Source: Anthonomus grandis grandis (lineage: Eukaryota > Arthropoda > Insecta > Coleoptera > Curculionidae). Taken from it: a stretch of DNA of 64,000 bases. Position numbers and translations under genes: made by a program. The notes under the pieces are model-generated. The model did no database searches and was not told where the DNA came from. It was given only the letters and a program-made list of their open reading frames with translations. This document shows positions 32,750-44,976 of the stretch, in pieces. Position 1 is the first letter of the stretch. Every line of letters begins with the position of its first letter. Where the stretch lies: NCBI RefSeq assembly GCF_022605725.1, contig NC_065547.1, forward strand, positions 6,489,167-6,553,166, written 5' to 3'.

Positions 32750-34774
32750 TTGGAAAGTTTTCAGAGGCACCCTGTACCTCAGAAACTCGAGGTTCTATGA
32801 AAATTCTACTTTGAGTTCAGTGGAGAACATAACCATACTCTAATGACTGCTGAGGCAGCTTCTTTTTTTCGTCCCAGAGATGACGTCAGATCACGTTTTG
32901 AATCATATTTTAGTGATGAGTTGGGCTTGACTGAATCTATCAATTTTCACGAGTCAAAATTAGAATTGGAATTTGGAATAGATAGTGCTGAGCTTGCTAA
33001 TGCGAGAATAAATCCAAAATATCGCATTGTGCAGCATTGGTTTAATGAATGGCGAACAAGAAATTTGGGGCCGCGTTTTGGAGTAGGTTGTATACAGGTT
33101 TGAAAGAAAAGCGAGATTTATACATACTTGAATATTAAGAGGATCCCTATTGCATATTAATCGTAACAAAATTTATGCCAAGAGCTCACCAGTTAGATTT
33201 TGCAAAAGACATACTTAGTGTTTGTTGATAGCACAGCTTCTTGTGATGCAAGTTGTCATTCAGTGGCATTTACTCCTTGTGCGGTAGGAGCTGCGCCTCT
33301 TGCTATTTTCATTACAAAAGGACAGAGAGAAGAAGACTATAAAGCTGGATTTACAATACTAAAATCTAGTTTACCATTTACCTTTAATGGTCAGGGTTAT
33401 CCAAAAATATTTGTTACGGATGACAGTGATGCCGAAAGGAGTGCAATTAAACATGCTTTTCCGAGTCTAAAACATTCTTAAGCCGATTTCATATTCTTCA
33501 AGCAGTGTGGCGGCGTTGGTTATTTGAAAAAAAACACGTCGCCGGACTCTTTACAATGGATTTAGAGATATTTTAAACTTAGAAGATATACAGAAATCAA
33601 TTTATTTTTTTAATGTCGCTACAGGAGTAGATTCTGCAAATAGCTATTAAACTAGCTTATCTGTAAATGGGTTGGATGGAGATGATGAAATTAATATTAA
33701 TTCAAAAATAGAAGTGTTTGGAAGATGTCCACAATGGATCTCTTACGTGGAAAAATACTGGGACAGAAAAGAAGATTGATGCATGGCCTTTCGTGATTCA
33801 TCTACCCATGGTCATCAGACTAAGAACTTCTGTGAAGTAAGCATCCGGTTGTTTAAAGATGTTGTTTTGTCGCTTAATAAGGCATACAATGCAATAGCCC
33901 TAATTGACTTTATCGCTACATGCTTGAAAGAATATTACCAAAAAAGATAAGAAACTTTCTCAACAAGACTGTTGTTAAAAAACCTATTAAAAAGAGCCTC
34001 TGGAATTATTAAAAATTATATTGAATGAATCAGCCCAAAAATGTACAAAGTTCCTAGCATGACCAATAAGGGCGAATTTCATTATGTTGACGGAAATATT
34101 GGATCTTGTACTTGCTCCAGTGAAAAATTTGGCCGATTTTGTAAGCATCAATGAACAATTTATTTTTATTTTAAAGAAGCAATATTAAATGTTCCTCCAG
34201 TAAGCTTGGAATCGCAATATTCTATGCCCAAATTGGCGTTCGGAGAAAATGTTCAACCATTTTACGAGTCTCTAATAGTCCCAGAAATTGAAAATACTAA
34301 AAGAATTCGAAATACTGAAATCAGCTTGGATGTCAATAATATTTCTGCCAATAATATTATTTCAGTGTCACCAAAAAATAATAACCCAAGTGGTTGCAGA
34401 CAAGATTTTGCAGGAACTTGGGAAGAAATACTGACCTTAATGAAAGAACATCATAATACTTTTGACACAACACATTTAATTAAAGAAAGATTTCTTAAAA
34501 TATTGAAATGTAATAAAACAAAAACATCATGAAATCATATTTGAATACTGCTGGTAGTTCAATACCGGTCCGCCACAGAACGAACTTAAGTATTAAAGTA
34601 CAACCTACTGCAATTAGTCGATGAAAAGTAGGAACAACTAGAAGTTGTAAAAGGCCTCCACTAGGTAGGCCACCAAAGGGAGAACATGTAAGGTCTAAAA
34701 AACGAAAACGTAATTTGGTAACTAACTTGGCGGAAAATCAGGCAAATGCCAAGTCCCATGGATCAGGACACTAA
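32750..34774 (+). pseudogene. MULE transposase core and C-terminus (broken)
   Basis: In order: FEFSGEHNHTL before a helical DNA-binding part (about 32812-33100); LVFVDSTASCD with the first catalytic aspartate (about 33222); KIFVTDDSDAER with the second (about 33403); CRFHILQAVWRRWLF of the MULE family (about 33484); a SWIM finger CTCSSEKFGRFCKHQ (about 34108); and a basic tail GRPPKGEHVRSKKRKRN ending AKSHGSGH (stop at 34772). The order fits complete insect MULE transposases. Stops and frameshifts at about 32794, 33102, 33480, 33570, 33648 and 34153 inactivate it. The third acidic residue is not assigned. Confidence 0.82.
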
Positions 34775-35286
34775 CACAGTTTTTTTTAAGTAAGTTATTT
34801 AAAACATCTGTGTCTCAAAAAAAAATGGAGATTTAAAAATAAAAAAAATATAAAAAGAAATATAAAGTGTATTTTTTTTACGATAAAAAAACTAAAATAT
34901 CTATATCTTATATGAAATCAAAATGTTCTAAATGGCTTAGACTATCACCATTTTTCGGCTTTGCATCATGTTACCAAACACCCTGTATCAACTAGCATAA
35001 AGAAAAAACATTGTTATTCTATCTGCCAAAAACTATGACAAACTACCTTAATATAGATATTAAATAATTATTTGTTCTTAATAAGAACAGCTACGGTAAT
35101 TTAGATAAGCTGTTTATTTTAACATTTGTATATGCAAAAAGTAATGCGCAACATTCTGACCTGCATTTGAGCACCTTTCAACATTCTGCCATTGTTTTCA
35201 GCACTACTTTTTGATTAGTTGATTATTTGAAATAGACCAATCAAATTCGCCTAAGTGTCAAATCCTATACCGGAATGTTTAAATGC
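34775..35286. other. MULE 3' non-coding and right inverted end
   Basis: No coding potential. The last ~150 bp mirror the left MULE end. A lone ACACCCTGTA near 34979 resembles a mariner end without a partner. Confidence 0.5.
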
Positions 35287-35295
35287 GGACCGGAG

Positions 35296-35470
35296 TTGAT
35301 TGTTTTCGTCCTGTAGCTGACGTAATCCAGTTTTTAGGGTTGATATTTCTTTGTTTTGGGATTCAAGCTGTTTTTAGAACTTCTCTCCTATTAATGATTC
35401 TACTTTTTCTGCAACATCCGATAAAAATCTATCGTGAAAAACACTAGATTTTATCTTTTTTAGCGATTTT
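35296..35470 (-). pseudogene. LINE ORF1, N-terminal coiled-coil part
   Basis: The minus strand encodes SVFHDRFLSDVAEKVESLIG, a stop, then QLESQNKEISTLKTGLRQLQ, a heptad-like coiled coil ending at ENNQLRS beside the MULE duplication. With the MULE and one 9 bp copy removed, the frame continues into the ORF1 part at 27147. The 5' end of the LINE beyond about 35470 is unclear. Confidence 0.75.
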
Positions 35471-35639
35471 CGCTAAAAAACTAAGAAAACTGACACAAAA
35501 CAGAAGACCCACTACACAAAAATAGGTCAGTCGTCAAAAGAGGTTACTCTTTAACCCTAATGTTTTTTAAAAAAAAAAATTTAAAACCAGAAATTAGAGG
35601 GATTTTTGAAGAGCGACAAAGACCACGTCTTGTCTATTC

Positions 35640-36160
35640 AAGCGCCGTCTCTATATCTATATATAATTGGAAAATTTAATAAATAATAAAGATTACCTGG
35701 AAATATTAAACACTAGCCTATTACGCAAAATGTAAATACTAGTACTAATAAATAAATTTTCTTAACAGAAAGATGAATCAATTTAATTATAAATAATCCT
35801 ATGTACAAGAATTAGATCTAAAAAATATCTACATTTTTCTAAAGACTCTATACCAAAGTTTTCACTATAACCGACAACTTCACTAATACCTAGGTCGGTA
35901 AATTCTAAAATTTATACAATTGATACATTGGACTCCAAACAATTATTGCGTACTCAAGGATAAGCCTTGCCAGCGAACTGTATAATAAAATTAATGATTT
36001 AATATTACTAAAACCAGTAGTTATTCGAGATATAAATCCTACATGTTTAATTGCTTTTTGCATACAATTCTCTTGATTTGTTTATTAATAAGCTTAATGT
36101 TACCAGAAGAAAGTATTGAGCTAAGACTGAACCATATCCAAAGAATTATACCCTTAAACT
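35640..36160 (-). pseudogene. LINE reverse transcriptase C-terminal tail
   Basis: The minus strand contains ARLILEYAIIVWSPMYQ (about 35980-35930) and SLEKCRYFLDLILVHRIIYN (about 35850-35790), then RNRLVFNIS. These match the thumb-to-tail signature (LEYxxxVWSP...E.RR.FLDL...Y...RN.LF) of Jockey/CR1-type LINE ORF2. Several stops are present. It is independent of the ORF1 piece at 35296, which lies downstream on the same strand. Confidence 0.6.
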
Positions 36161-37989
36161 GATCATGTCTTCAGAGTCAAACTATTATTAGCTTTTAAAG
36201 AACAAACGGTAATGTTTTTAATAATTAAAAGTTTTTTTGTTAATAATGCGTTAAACTTATCGCAGTTAATTGGGTATTGCAGTAACATTTTAAAATTGTG
36301 TTTTTTTCTCAACTCAAAAATGTACAAAAAAACAATGATTTTATAAGGATAAAGAATATTATTTTTATATTTAGACAAACCAATAAAAAAATATTTAAGG
36401 CTGTTTGGTGCCCTTATTTGTACTAAAGTTGACCCACTGTAAAACCGCACTCATACCGGTTTACTCGACAAAATGACGAACTGAATGAACTACTTCCGTA
36501 AGACATAAAAAAGACGTTTGCGCCACTTTTTTTTTAATTAATAAGCGGTGTAGGGTAGTAGTAAGAAGAATTAATGAAATTTTGCAAATTAGCGTGTAGA
36601 CATTATGCGGAAAAATTTTGTCGCAAGGAATACCTATAGTTATATAATATTTAAATAGGAAATTCACTCTGAGAGTGTAAGAAACTATGCTATTTAATTG
36701 ATGTTTTTCAATGAGTTGAAAATAAAATTTTAAAATTTCCTATTAAAAAACCATTAGATTGCAAAGATTTCTTACATTTCACGCGAATTAACCTGGTTTT
36801 GCTCACGCAAGGGAAATTTAACAAAATTAGCCGCACGCAATTTGCATTTGTCTTAACTAAGAGAGTAATTTGTTTTTAAATATAAGAGAACAAAGGAGAA
36901 AAAAAAGATTTTATAGGACTTTTTGGACATTCCTTATAAGACCTAAAATTCATTTACGATCCCAATAAAATGGTACTTTTTATTTCCAGTTATTATTTAT
37001 GAAATATTACGAAGCTACCTAAATTTCGTTAAAAACTTTTAAACTTTTAAATTTTTGTGTGTAATTAGCCCTTTTAGATCCCACAACTTGTCTAATTTTT
37101 ATTCATTTAGTGTATTTCTTTTGGCGAAATTATTAAATTGTCTTGTCCTGTTTTAAGTATAGCATTGTATCTTTTCTTATAGTACACAAATACATCTATT
37201 TTTAATGATAACCTTGTTAAAGTTATCATAAATGAAATTGTAAATATCATGTTCTTATTCAGACATCAAATTTCTTTCTTAGATATCGGTATAAAAATCA
37301 AGATGTTTTACTAAAAAAGTGAGGTTGACCTTGTAATTTGATAGCAAGGTGGACACTTTGGCAATTTCTTGATCAAGAGATATTGATGGGAATTTCTGTT
37401 TCAGAATTTGATCTTGTCAAAGTTACATCAAAAATGTCATAATAATAAGCATCTCACACGTAAAAATTTATCTTGATTTTAGGAGTATATTCTGCGTAAA
37501 GAATAATAGAAATTAAAGAGTGAAGATAGAGTAAAGTTAAGCGAACCATAGAGGAAAAGCAAATGAAGACACTGCTTAAAAAAGCTTTTTACAGCATTTT
37601 GTTCCACTAAAAATGCCTGCGAAGATGTATAAAAAGCGAGAATTGAAAACCTGAATGTAAGTCAGAGAGATTCGATGAGCAAAAAAAAATAACAGAATGA
37701 AATAATAAAAATAACAGAAATGCTTTAGCAGAGTTGAAGTAACTTACAGAGGAGAACCAAATACTTGCAAAGTAAGGAAGGTTAAAAAAATTGAACATGA
37801 TATTAATTAATACAAAAGAGTGATATGTTGTTAAATGAAGATATTCATATTTTATTAAAACTAAAGAACATTGCTATAAAATTTACACTAATGACAAGAA
37901 TTAGGCGACTAAAGTGGATACAATTGAATGAAGGTGGTTTGTATGAAGGAAACAAAAATATATATTTAAATGATGACTTATTATTTAAA
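36161..37989. other. mostly unassigned; weak LINE remnants
   Basis: The minus frame 36163-36450 may be a further decayed part of the LINE tail (YPINCDKFNALL), but the match is weak. The rest is AT-rich with no recognised domain. Confidence 0.35.
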
Positions 37990-38125
37990 GAAGCAAGTGT
38001 AATGTAAAAAACAGAAACAAATATGAGAAAGTATATTATGTATTAAATGGCAAGTTTTATCTCAAACTAACTGAATGTGATAAACCCATTAGGATAAGGA
38101 GCACGGAGGATTTGCAAAATATATG
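37990..38125 (+). pseudogene. LINE ORF1-like C-terminal scrap
   Basis: The plus frame KVYYVLNGKFYLKLTECDKP followed by IRIRSTEDL resembles the C-terminal part of FP25-like LINE ORF1 proteins (K.Y..NG..Y.......P..I...DL). Only about 45 codons are left. An upstream frame 37825-38007 (RRLKWIQLNEGGLYEGNKN) may belong to the same protein. Confidence 0.35.
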
Positions 38126-38479
38126 ATACCTTTATATTCAAATGAAACAAATGTGATATAAATAAGCTTTAATTATTCAAGTATCTTAAGAATCGACTCT
38201 TATACTGTATCTATATTTTTAATGCAGCAAAACTTAACATATTAATCTACAGAACATTAATCAACCTATGTGATATATTCAAAAATAAAAGTGATATACT
38301 ATTGGAATAACAAAAAAATCATGTATCCTTATTGGAGACTTCTTTTTAAAAAATTATCAAACTATAAATAGTTATAAGCAAAATGTCAATGTCGAAACAG
38401 AATAAGGTAACAAAATGCCACTCAAATGCCATGCCACAAAATGCATTATTAATTATCTTAGTTATCTGCATCAATCCTA

Positions 38480-39369
38480 GACCATTTAATAGCAAATAAA
38501 AATACTCAGTGGTAAAACTCATGTTAATGCTTACTCGACCGCAATTCAGCCTAATTTAAAATGTAAAATATGTAAATCGGCTCATATATTATCAAACTGT
38601 TCACATTTTCTTCAAAAGAATCCAAAAGAGCGCTATCATATATGCAAACAAAATAAAATTTGTATAAATCGTTTAAGTACTTCACATACTTTTTCGAAAT
38701 GCAATTCAAAATCTGTCTGCCATACATGTCAATCACGCCACCATACACTTTTACATTTTGACAACTCTTTTACTTCTGTAGAACAAGAGCCCTCTTCTAG
38801 CACCTCGCACCATGCGACCCTAGGCTCTGAATTTTAGGCATAATTTGCAAAATACGCACATGTCCAATCCTTTTCCAGGTGTTCAACCTAGTACATCCAC
38901 CGCTAATTATTTAAAAGGCTCATCTGACCACGAGGCTTCTCAAAATCATCCCTGTAATTTAGCCCGTAATTTATCCTCAAATCAAGATATTAATAGCTAT
39001 TTTAGCTTAATGCATAACGGCTCATTCGTTTTATTGGCAACCTCAATTATTGCAGTTTTGGATGCTCAGAATAATCCACATCGTATTCGGGTGTTGTTGG
39101 ATAGTGCCAGCCAGGCAAATTTTATTTCCGAGCGATGTTTTAAACGCTTAGGATTGAGAAGATCATCTTGTAATATTACTATAAAAGGTGTAGATCAAAT
39201 GAATAGTATGTCGTCAAAAGGTGGTACCTCTCTTACCATTAACCCGCTAGATAAGCCACAAATTTCAATGTCTATTGATGCTATTGTTCTGCCTCAAATT
39301 TGTGCAGATTTACCGCATAAATTTTTTAAAATTCTGTATACATTTTTTTTAAATATGGGACCGTCTTAA
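38480..39369 (+). pseudogene. BEL/Pao gag C-end (zinc knuckles) and protease
   Basis: Paired cysteine/histidine knuckles read CKICKSAHILSNC and CHTCQSRHHTLLHF (about 38560-38755), the arrangement found upstream of the Pao protease. The aspartic protease follows with VLLDSASQANFIS (active-site D-S-A at about 39099) in a 174-codon open frame. The frame breaks at about 39345-39370 and then resumes as GIDVLLGGDIF. The N-terminal gag is missing. It is the 5'-most recognisable part of the element; no 5' LTR was found. Confidence 0.82.
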
Positions 39370-39523
39370 AAATCTCCAGTTAGCTGACCCTAAATTTAAT
39401 ATTCCTAGTGGAATTGATGTTCTCTTAGGTGGGGATATATTTCCTTTAATTATTCAGCCTGGAAAAGTTTTAGGCAACGCAAATGAGCTTATTACTTTAA
39501 AAACTATTTTTGGATGGGTTTTA

Positions 39524-40804
39524 ATGGGTAAAATTAACTTGTCACCTAAGCAACCAATGTATTCCTTTTGTACATCAGCTCTCGATAATTCTTTAGATTG
39601 CCCTCAAAGGTTTTGGGAGTTGAAGGAAATTCCAAAAGTTGTTCCTTGGACCGCAGATGAGCGTGCAGCAGAGGAAAACTTTCAAAACACTTATAGACGT
39701 ACTCCATCAGGTCGTTTTATTGTAAATCTACCCTTCAAACAGGGAGAACCCTATTTCTCTGAATCTCGTGCTTTAGCTGAAACGCGTTTTTATAATTTAG
39801 AAAAACGCTTAATTCAGAATCCCATTTTGTATGAGGCTTATAACAGTTTTATGAGAGAATATTTTGATCTTAAACATATGGAACCTGTTTCTTATGACCC
39901 TAGTTCAGAAAAGATGTACTATATCCCGCATCATTGTGTACAAAATTTAAATAGTTCTACCACCAAATTACGTGTGGTGTTTGACGCTTCCGCTAAGTCT
40001 CCTAAACAAGATTGTTTAAATGATGCCCTTCACATTGGTCCTAAATTACAAAAGGATATATTTAATATTTCATTGGCTTTTAGGCAACATCCTATTGTCT
40101 TTACGGCGGATATAAAAATGATGTATCGTCAAATCCTTGTTAATCCTGCACATACGGATTACCAGCGAATCTTGTTTCGCTTCTCCCCTAACGATGAACT
40201 TCAGGATTTTCGTTTAAAAACTGTTACATACGCTATTTCTTCTGCCCCTTTTCTTGCTCTACGATGTATTCAGCAGCTAGCCATCGAGGGTAAAAATCAG
40301 TTTTCTAAAGCTTCTAACCTTTTATTTAATCATGTTTTTGTTGACGATATCGCCTACAGTTGTAGTGCGCTCGAGGAGGCTTTAGAGACCAAACAGGAGT
40401 TAATCACACTTTTGGCCCAAGGTAACTTTGAGCTCAGGAAATGGTCAAGCAATAATATTGAATTTTTAAAAACTATTCCTGAAGATGTTCATCAGTCTCG
40501 CTTCTTATTGGAAGGTGAGCACGATACGTATTTAAAAGTATTAGGACTTCATTGGTGCCCTACTGAAGATATTTTTTCATATAAGATTAAAGTTTTTAGT
40601 ACTCAATGTACAAAGCGAGCAATACTTTTTGAAGTAGCCCGTATTTTTGATCCGTTAGGCTTTTTATCACCAGTAACCTTTTTGTTAAACCATACTCTTC
40701 AACTTCTTTGGGTCACGGACTTCATTGGGATGATACTGCTTCAGATGGCATTGTGTCTCAGTGGGAACATTACAAAAAGGAGCTATCCATGCTTTCACAT
40801 TTAA
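39524..40804 (+). pseudogene. BEL/Pao reverse transcriptase
   Basis: A 426-codon open frame, the longest coding stretch in the window. Motifs: RVVFDASAKS (about 39971), FTADIKMMYRQI with the first catalytic aspartate (about 40100) and FVDDIAYSC, the YVDD-type box (about 40338), plus a connection part with VARIFDPLGFLSPV (about 40636). These are diagnostic of the BEL/Pao superfamily. The preceding ~150 bp (from 39370) is the protease-RT linker in the same frame. The frame shifts near 40710 at the junction to the RNase H region, so no full polyprotein can be made. Confidence 0.92.
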
Positions 40805-41130
40805 AAATCCCTAGATTTTGTTTTCTTTGTGGCTATACGTCAGTGCAACTTCATGGGTTTGGAGATGCCTCAAGTATTGGGTATGCTGCCTGTATTTATT
40901 TTCGGGTTAAATCTGTTTAGAGAATTTCGACCTTTCTTGTTTGTGGAAAAAGTAAAGTTGCACCTTTAAAATCCATTACTCTTTCAAGATTGAAACTATA
41001 TGCCGCTTTACTATTGGCCAAACTTATTGAGTCAGTTTTACAGTAGTTACAGTATATTTTCAAATTTTCGCTTGGTCAGATTCGTCAGTAGCCCTATCGT
41101 GGATTAAAGCACCCCCTTATAGATGGAAAA
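40708..41130 (+). pseudogene. BEL/Pao RNase H region (broken)
   Basis: GFGDASSIGYAACIYFR (about 40859) contains the first RNase H acidic residue in the Pao form. SITLSRLKLYAALLLAKLI (about 40975) holds the expected second region, although the usual E-L is changed to K-L. Stops at 40918 and about 41044, and frame changes before and after, break it. Confidence 0.75.
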
Positions 41131-41135
41131 ATGTT

Positions 41136-42330
41136 GTGGCCAACCGTGTATGCGAAATTCAGCAAATAGTTGCCCCAGAATATTGGTATCACGTTTCGTC
41201 AGAGGACAAGTCTGCTGATTGCGCCTTTAGAGGATTGCTGCCCTCGAAACTTTATGATTTTCATTTGTGGTGGAAGGGTCCTCATTGGCTTTCCAAGCCA
41301 GAAAATGTTTGGCCACAATCAAAATTTGTTTATATGGCTGGCGAAGCTTCATCCAAAGTGGAAAAGAAATTAGTCTTTTGTCTTATAAAGGACGACCATC
41401 CCTTAAAGGGTTTATTGCAAAAATTTTCATCTTTACAGAAAATTCTAAGGATTGTGACTTATTGTTTAAAGTTTTTTAAGGCTTTAAAATTTAAAAACAA
41501 AGAATTTAATAGGTATCCCCTTGATAAACCTGAACTTTTTGATAGTCTTCTTATTATTGTGAAATATGCACAAATAGAATGTTTAAATGAGGATATTTCG
41601 AGTTTGATAAAAAATGGCCGTTGCTCAAAACCCTTGCAAAAACTTTCTCCCTTTCTTGATAATTAGGGTCTCCTCAGGGTGGGCGGTCGATTAAGTTATT
41701 CTCAATTAAGTTTTGATCAAAAACATCCTTTGCTATTACCGCGACAACATCGATTAACAACCCTGTTAATTGAAGACTTTCATAAAAAATAGTTACATTG
41801 TGGAGTGCAAAATCTTCACGTTCTTATTTCTCAACATTTTTGGATTATAGGTGGAAAAAGGGCTATAAGGAGCATTATTTGTAAATGCTTAAAATGCTTT
41901 AGGGTTAAACCAACCCCTATATTTCCCTAAATGGGATACTTACCCTCTTATAGAGTAGTTTTTGTGCACGTCTGTTGACATTGCAGGCCCGTTTTCCATG
42001 ACTCTTGCAAGAGCCCGAGGTGCTAAATCTCAGAAGGCCTACATTTCCTTATTTGTCTGTTGTTCTACTAAGGCCATTCATATGGAGTGTTTCGGATCTC
42101 TCCACGCAAGCATTTCTTGCTGCCCTTCGGCGATTTATGGCACGTCGTGGCAGAGTAAGATATTTACATTCAGACTGTGGCACAAATTTTGTTGGTGCCT
42201 CGAAATACCTAATGAAAATTTGTGAAAAGGCTAGTGCTGAAGAAAAAATAGCTTGGCGCTTTAACCCCCGTCTTCTCCCTATTTTGGTGGATTACATGAA
42301 GCAGGTGTAAAAGCAGCAAAATCGCATTTA
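41136..42330 (+). pseudogene. BEL/Pao integrase region (broken)
   Basis: The 176-codon open frame 41136-41666 begins ANRVCEIQQ and contains WYHVSSEDKSADCAFRG, the linker between RNase H and integrase in Pao elements. A zinc-binding part (HCGVQNLHV...CLKCFRVKP) is at about 41800-41920. Integrase core traces follow: VDIAGPF with the first aspartate (about 41972) and LHSDCGTNFVGA with the second (about 42163). At least five frame breaks between 41666 and 42310. Confidence 0.8.
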
Positions 42331-42399
42331 GTTCGTATTGTAGGCGAGCAAATACTTTCCTATGAGGAGTTCTACACATTTTTAGTACAAATTGAAGCT

Positions 42400-42840
42400 G
42401 TGCTGAATTCTAGGCCTCTAGGACCGTTAAGTTCCGATCCCAATGATTTTTTGCCGCTTACTCCCGGACATTTTCTCACTTTATCTCCCTTATCAACTAT
42501 TCCAGACCCAGACTTAAGTACCCAAAATATTAAAAGACTTAATCGCTGGCAACTTTTAATCCACTTTCATCAGGTTTTCTGGAAACGTTGGCATTTGGAG
42601 TATCTTAATACTCTCCAGCAACGCCAAAAATGGCAAAAACCTGTCCGTGATATAACCCCAGGTACTATGGTGGTAATTAAGGACGAATTAAGTCCTCCCT
42701 TAAAATGGAAGCTCGGACGAATAGAAAGTACTTTTCTTGGCAAAGATGGCGTAGTGCGTGTCGCGTCAGTAAAGACTAATAAGGGTGTCTTTACTAGGCC
42801 AGTGGTAAAGTTATGTCCCCTTCCCCTTTATGAAGATTAA
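42400..42840 (+). pseudogene. BEL/Pao integrase C-terminal domain
   Basis: A 146-codon frame starting in LNSRPLGPLSSDPNDF, the usual lead to the C-terminal domain of Pao integrase (Pfam DUF5641-like). It contains RWQLLIHFHQVFWKRWHLEY and GRIESTFLGKDGVVRVASV, and ends RPVVKLCPLP before the stop at 42838. This domain is intact. It marks the 3' end of the coding region. Confidence 0.88.
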
Positions 42841-43574
42841 TTTTTTTCTTCACTTTTCTTAATTAAAAATTATTATAGTTTAAAGTAGTGCTATAATTTG
42901 GTGGTATTGGTTTACATTGGGAATTTTTTTTGGAATGCGATGCAAAGTATTATGATCTGATTTGCTTATGTTATAAATGATTTTGTTTTATTTCATTTAG
43001 ATGGATATAGACTATTTTTTTTTTGATTTTCAATATTTTCAAAAAAAATGCTATGCATTTTGGTGGACGGTTTATGTTGCGTTTTTATACATTTATTTTT
43101 GCCATTAACTAAAATTACAAGAACTTTAAATTCGTGCGCATTTTAAAAAAAATCCCTACGGCATCGAGGCTGAAGCGTGAGTGCGCGGAGTATGGTATTC
43201 GTACTGAATCAATCGCCCGGTCAAGTCAATTGTGACCGCAACACAGTTTTCTCGTTGATTGACACGTACTTTGGCGCCGCAGAGCCCTTTTGGGCAATTA
43301 TGTTACCGGACAAACGGTGCAAGGCCTTACAGGACATCCATTCGAGCCAGTCAGGTAAGCCCTTTGTTCTGGGATTTTTCCGCGAAATTTTTTTTTTTTA
43401 CCCGCAAAATTTAGGTAAAAATTTATATTCGAATTTTGAACCAGCTTAAAGCTACAAATCAATAATTGTAATAAAAATGAAAAATAATTGTTTGGATAAA
43501 AGGAGAATAAATATAAAAAAATTAAAGAAAGGAACAAATTATTATAATATGTAAAACCTTAGAATATTGAAAGT
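42841..43574. other. 3' flank of BEL/Pao, possible polypurine tract and LTR start
   Basis: TTTGGTGGACGG near 43056 followed by TGTTGCG (43073) could be a polypurine tract and LTR start. No second LTR copy exists in the window, so this cannot be tested here. A GC-richer patch at about 43160-43340 carries an open frame without a known domain. Confidence 0.3.
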
Positions 43575-43755
43575 GTAGAATTAGCATTGCCGTGGAACTA
43601 TGGGCAATTTGTTTGCTTGCAATATCTCTCGTGCATTGATGCCAAATGATTGTAGATCACGTATATTAGAGATAAAGGCAACAACATCGCAACGCTGCTC
43701 GACCACATTGTTGATTCCACCGGTACAAGTAATCTTTACCAGTGACGTCGTCAAA
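43575..43755 (-). pseudogene. short unassigned open stretch
   Basis: About 55 codons are open on the minus strand with balanced codon use (KITCTGGINNVVEQRCDVVA, then SNIRDLQSFGINA), ending at a stop near 43588. I do not recognise the family. It could be a retroelement scrap. Confidence 0.25.
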
Positions 43756-44976
43756 AAATATTAACATGATAAATATTTATTATATTAATAGATTAGGCTT
43801 TAAAGTATAAATATTATTATTACTGTTCATAGACTGTTTATGCGTTTTTACGTTTAGATAAACATATATCTAATTCTACTTTTTATTTTTACTCCAAATC
43901 TAACATAAAATAATAATTACTAAACAAAATACAACAAATATTAGGAATTAATTTCACAAAAGTACAACAAAGTATTAGTCTAAGAACATCAAAACGAGAC
44001 AATGTAAATAACTACCAACCAATTTCTTTGTAAATGACCTTTAGCAAAAAGCAAAAAAAGCTAGAGTGAAGTCAAGTACTTTCTTGTAATGACACGGTGC
44101 TAGCTTTTTCGGTACCTACTGAACAGCACGTTTTTTATTGGTACAAGGCAAGTTGGTAAAAAATAATAAAAATAAAAGAGTCGATTGCTTAAAATTGGTC
44201 ACCCTTTATTGCAATCATTCGAGCACAATACTTCATCGTGTTATACTGAAATGCCAAAAAATATTAATTAATATTAAATATATTTCCACAAATCTGTAAT
44301 TTATATAGTTTGAACATACTAAATCATCCAGTTAATTTCTGTAAATGTTACCCCGATGTACAAAACAACAATTTATCCGAGGCTTAAACGGGAAAATTGT
44401 TTCCAAGTATAACTCGACGGCAACCGGCGGTAACTTATAAGTAACATATTGATTTATAGAGTTTCGGGGGGGTTTGCCGAACAAAACTGGCAAACACCTT
44501 GTTCGAACGGCTGTAAATTACAATTTCGTACCATAAAAGGTTGAATTTAAGCGCGGGAAAGTAAGTACATAAGGTAAACGGTTCATTATCGCCTTTGCCT
44601 CCATTAAACCCCCATTATAATTTTTATGGGACGTAAGAATAAAACGATGAGATATAGCTAGTTATACGTCTCGAGAGTTATGGCCGTTTTAAGAAAATTT
44701 ATGAATATCGAAGGAAATTTTAAACAAATAAATTTAAAATTTTATCTGGGATACGTTGTAGGGTTTTATCACCTCTACAGCATGAATAGTTTTACGTAAA
44801 AGTAAGAGGAAATTTGGTTTGTGTATATAGTGTTTTGTTTGTGTGTAGTAATTGGGGTGTACTGGGTGGAACGTCGATTTCAACTGCTTTTCAGGGGTCA
44901 GTTACGCTTTGAATTTTTTTCTTCAAAATTCTTGATACCTAGATTGTAAACAGAAAACCTAACATTATCATGGAAG
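43756..44976. other. non-coding, unassigned
   Basis: AT-rich to about 44330, then less biased (44380-44700) without recognised domains. The minus frame 44898-45209 is a shadow of the zinc-knuckle ORF on the plus strand. Confidence 0.4.

Larger units (their letters stand above)
27157..35286 (+). mobile_element. MULE DNA transposon (8130 bp with nested insertions)
   Basis: The left end GCATTTTAACATTCCGGTAT is matched, inverted, by the right end (GCATTTAAACATTCCGGTAT on the minus strand). Inverted similarity continues about 150 bp (for example AGGATTTGACAC, GGCGAATTT, AGAATGTTG). A perfect 9 bp duplication flanks the element. It carries a transposase with MULE and SWIM motifs in plus orientation. 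It split a LINE ORF1, whose frame closes correctly when the element and one duplication are removed. Nested material occupies about 27700-32640, so the original element was perhaps 3-3.5 kb. Confidence 0.9.

Noticed and set aside
36460..38400. 5' LTR for the BEL/Pao element
   Set aside because: I found no sequence upstream repeating the 43073-43560 region, so no LTR pair can be claimed.
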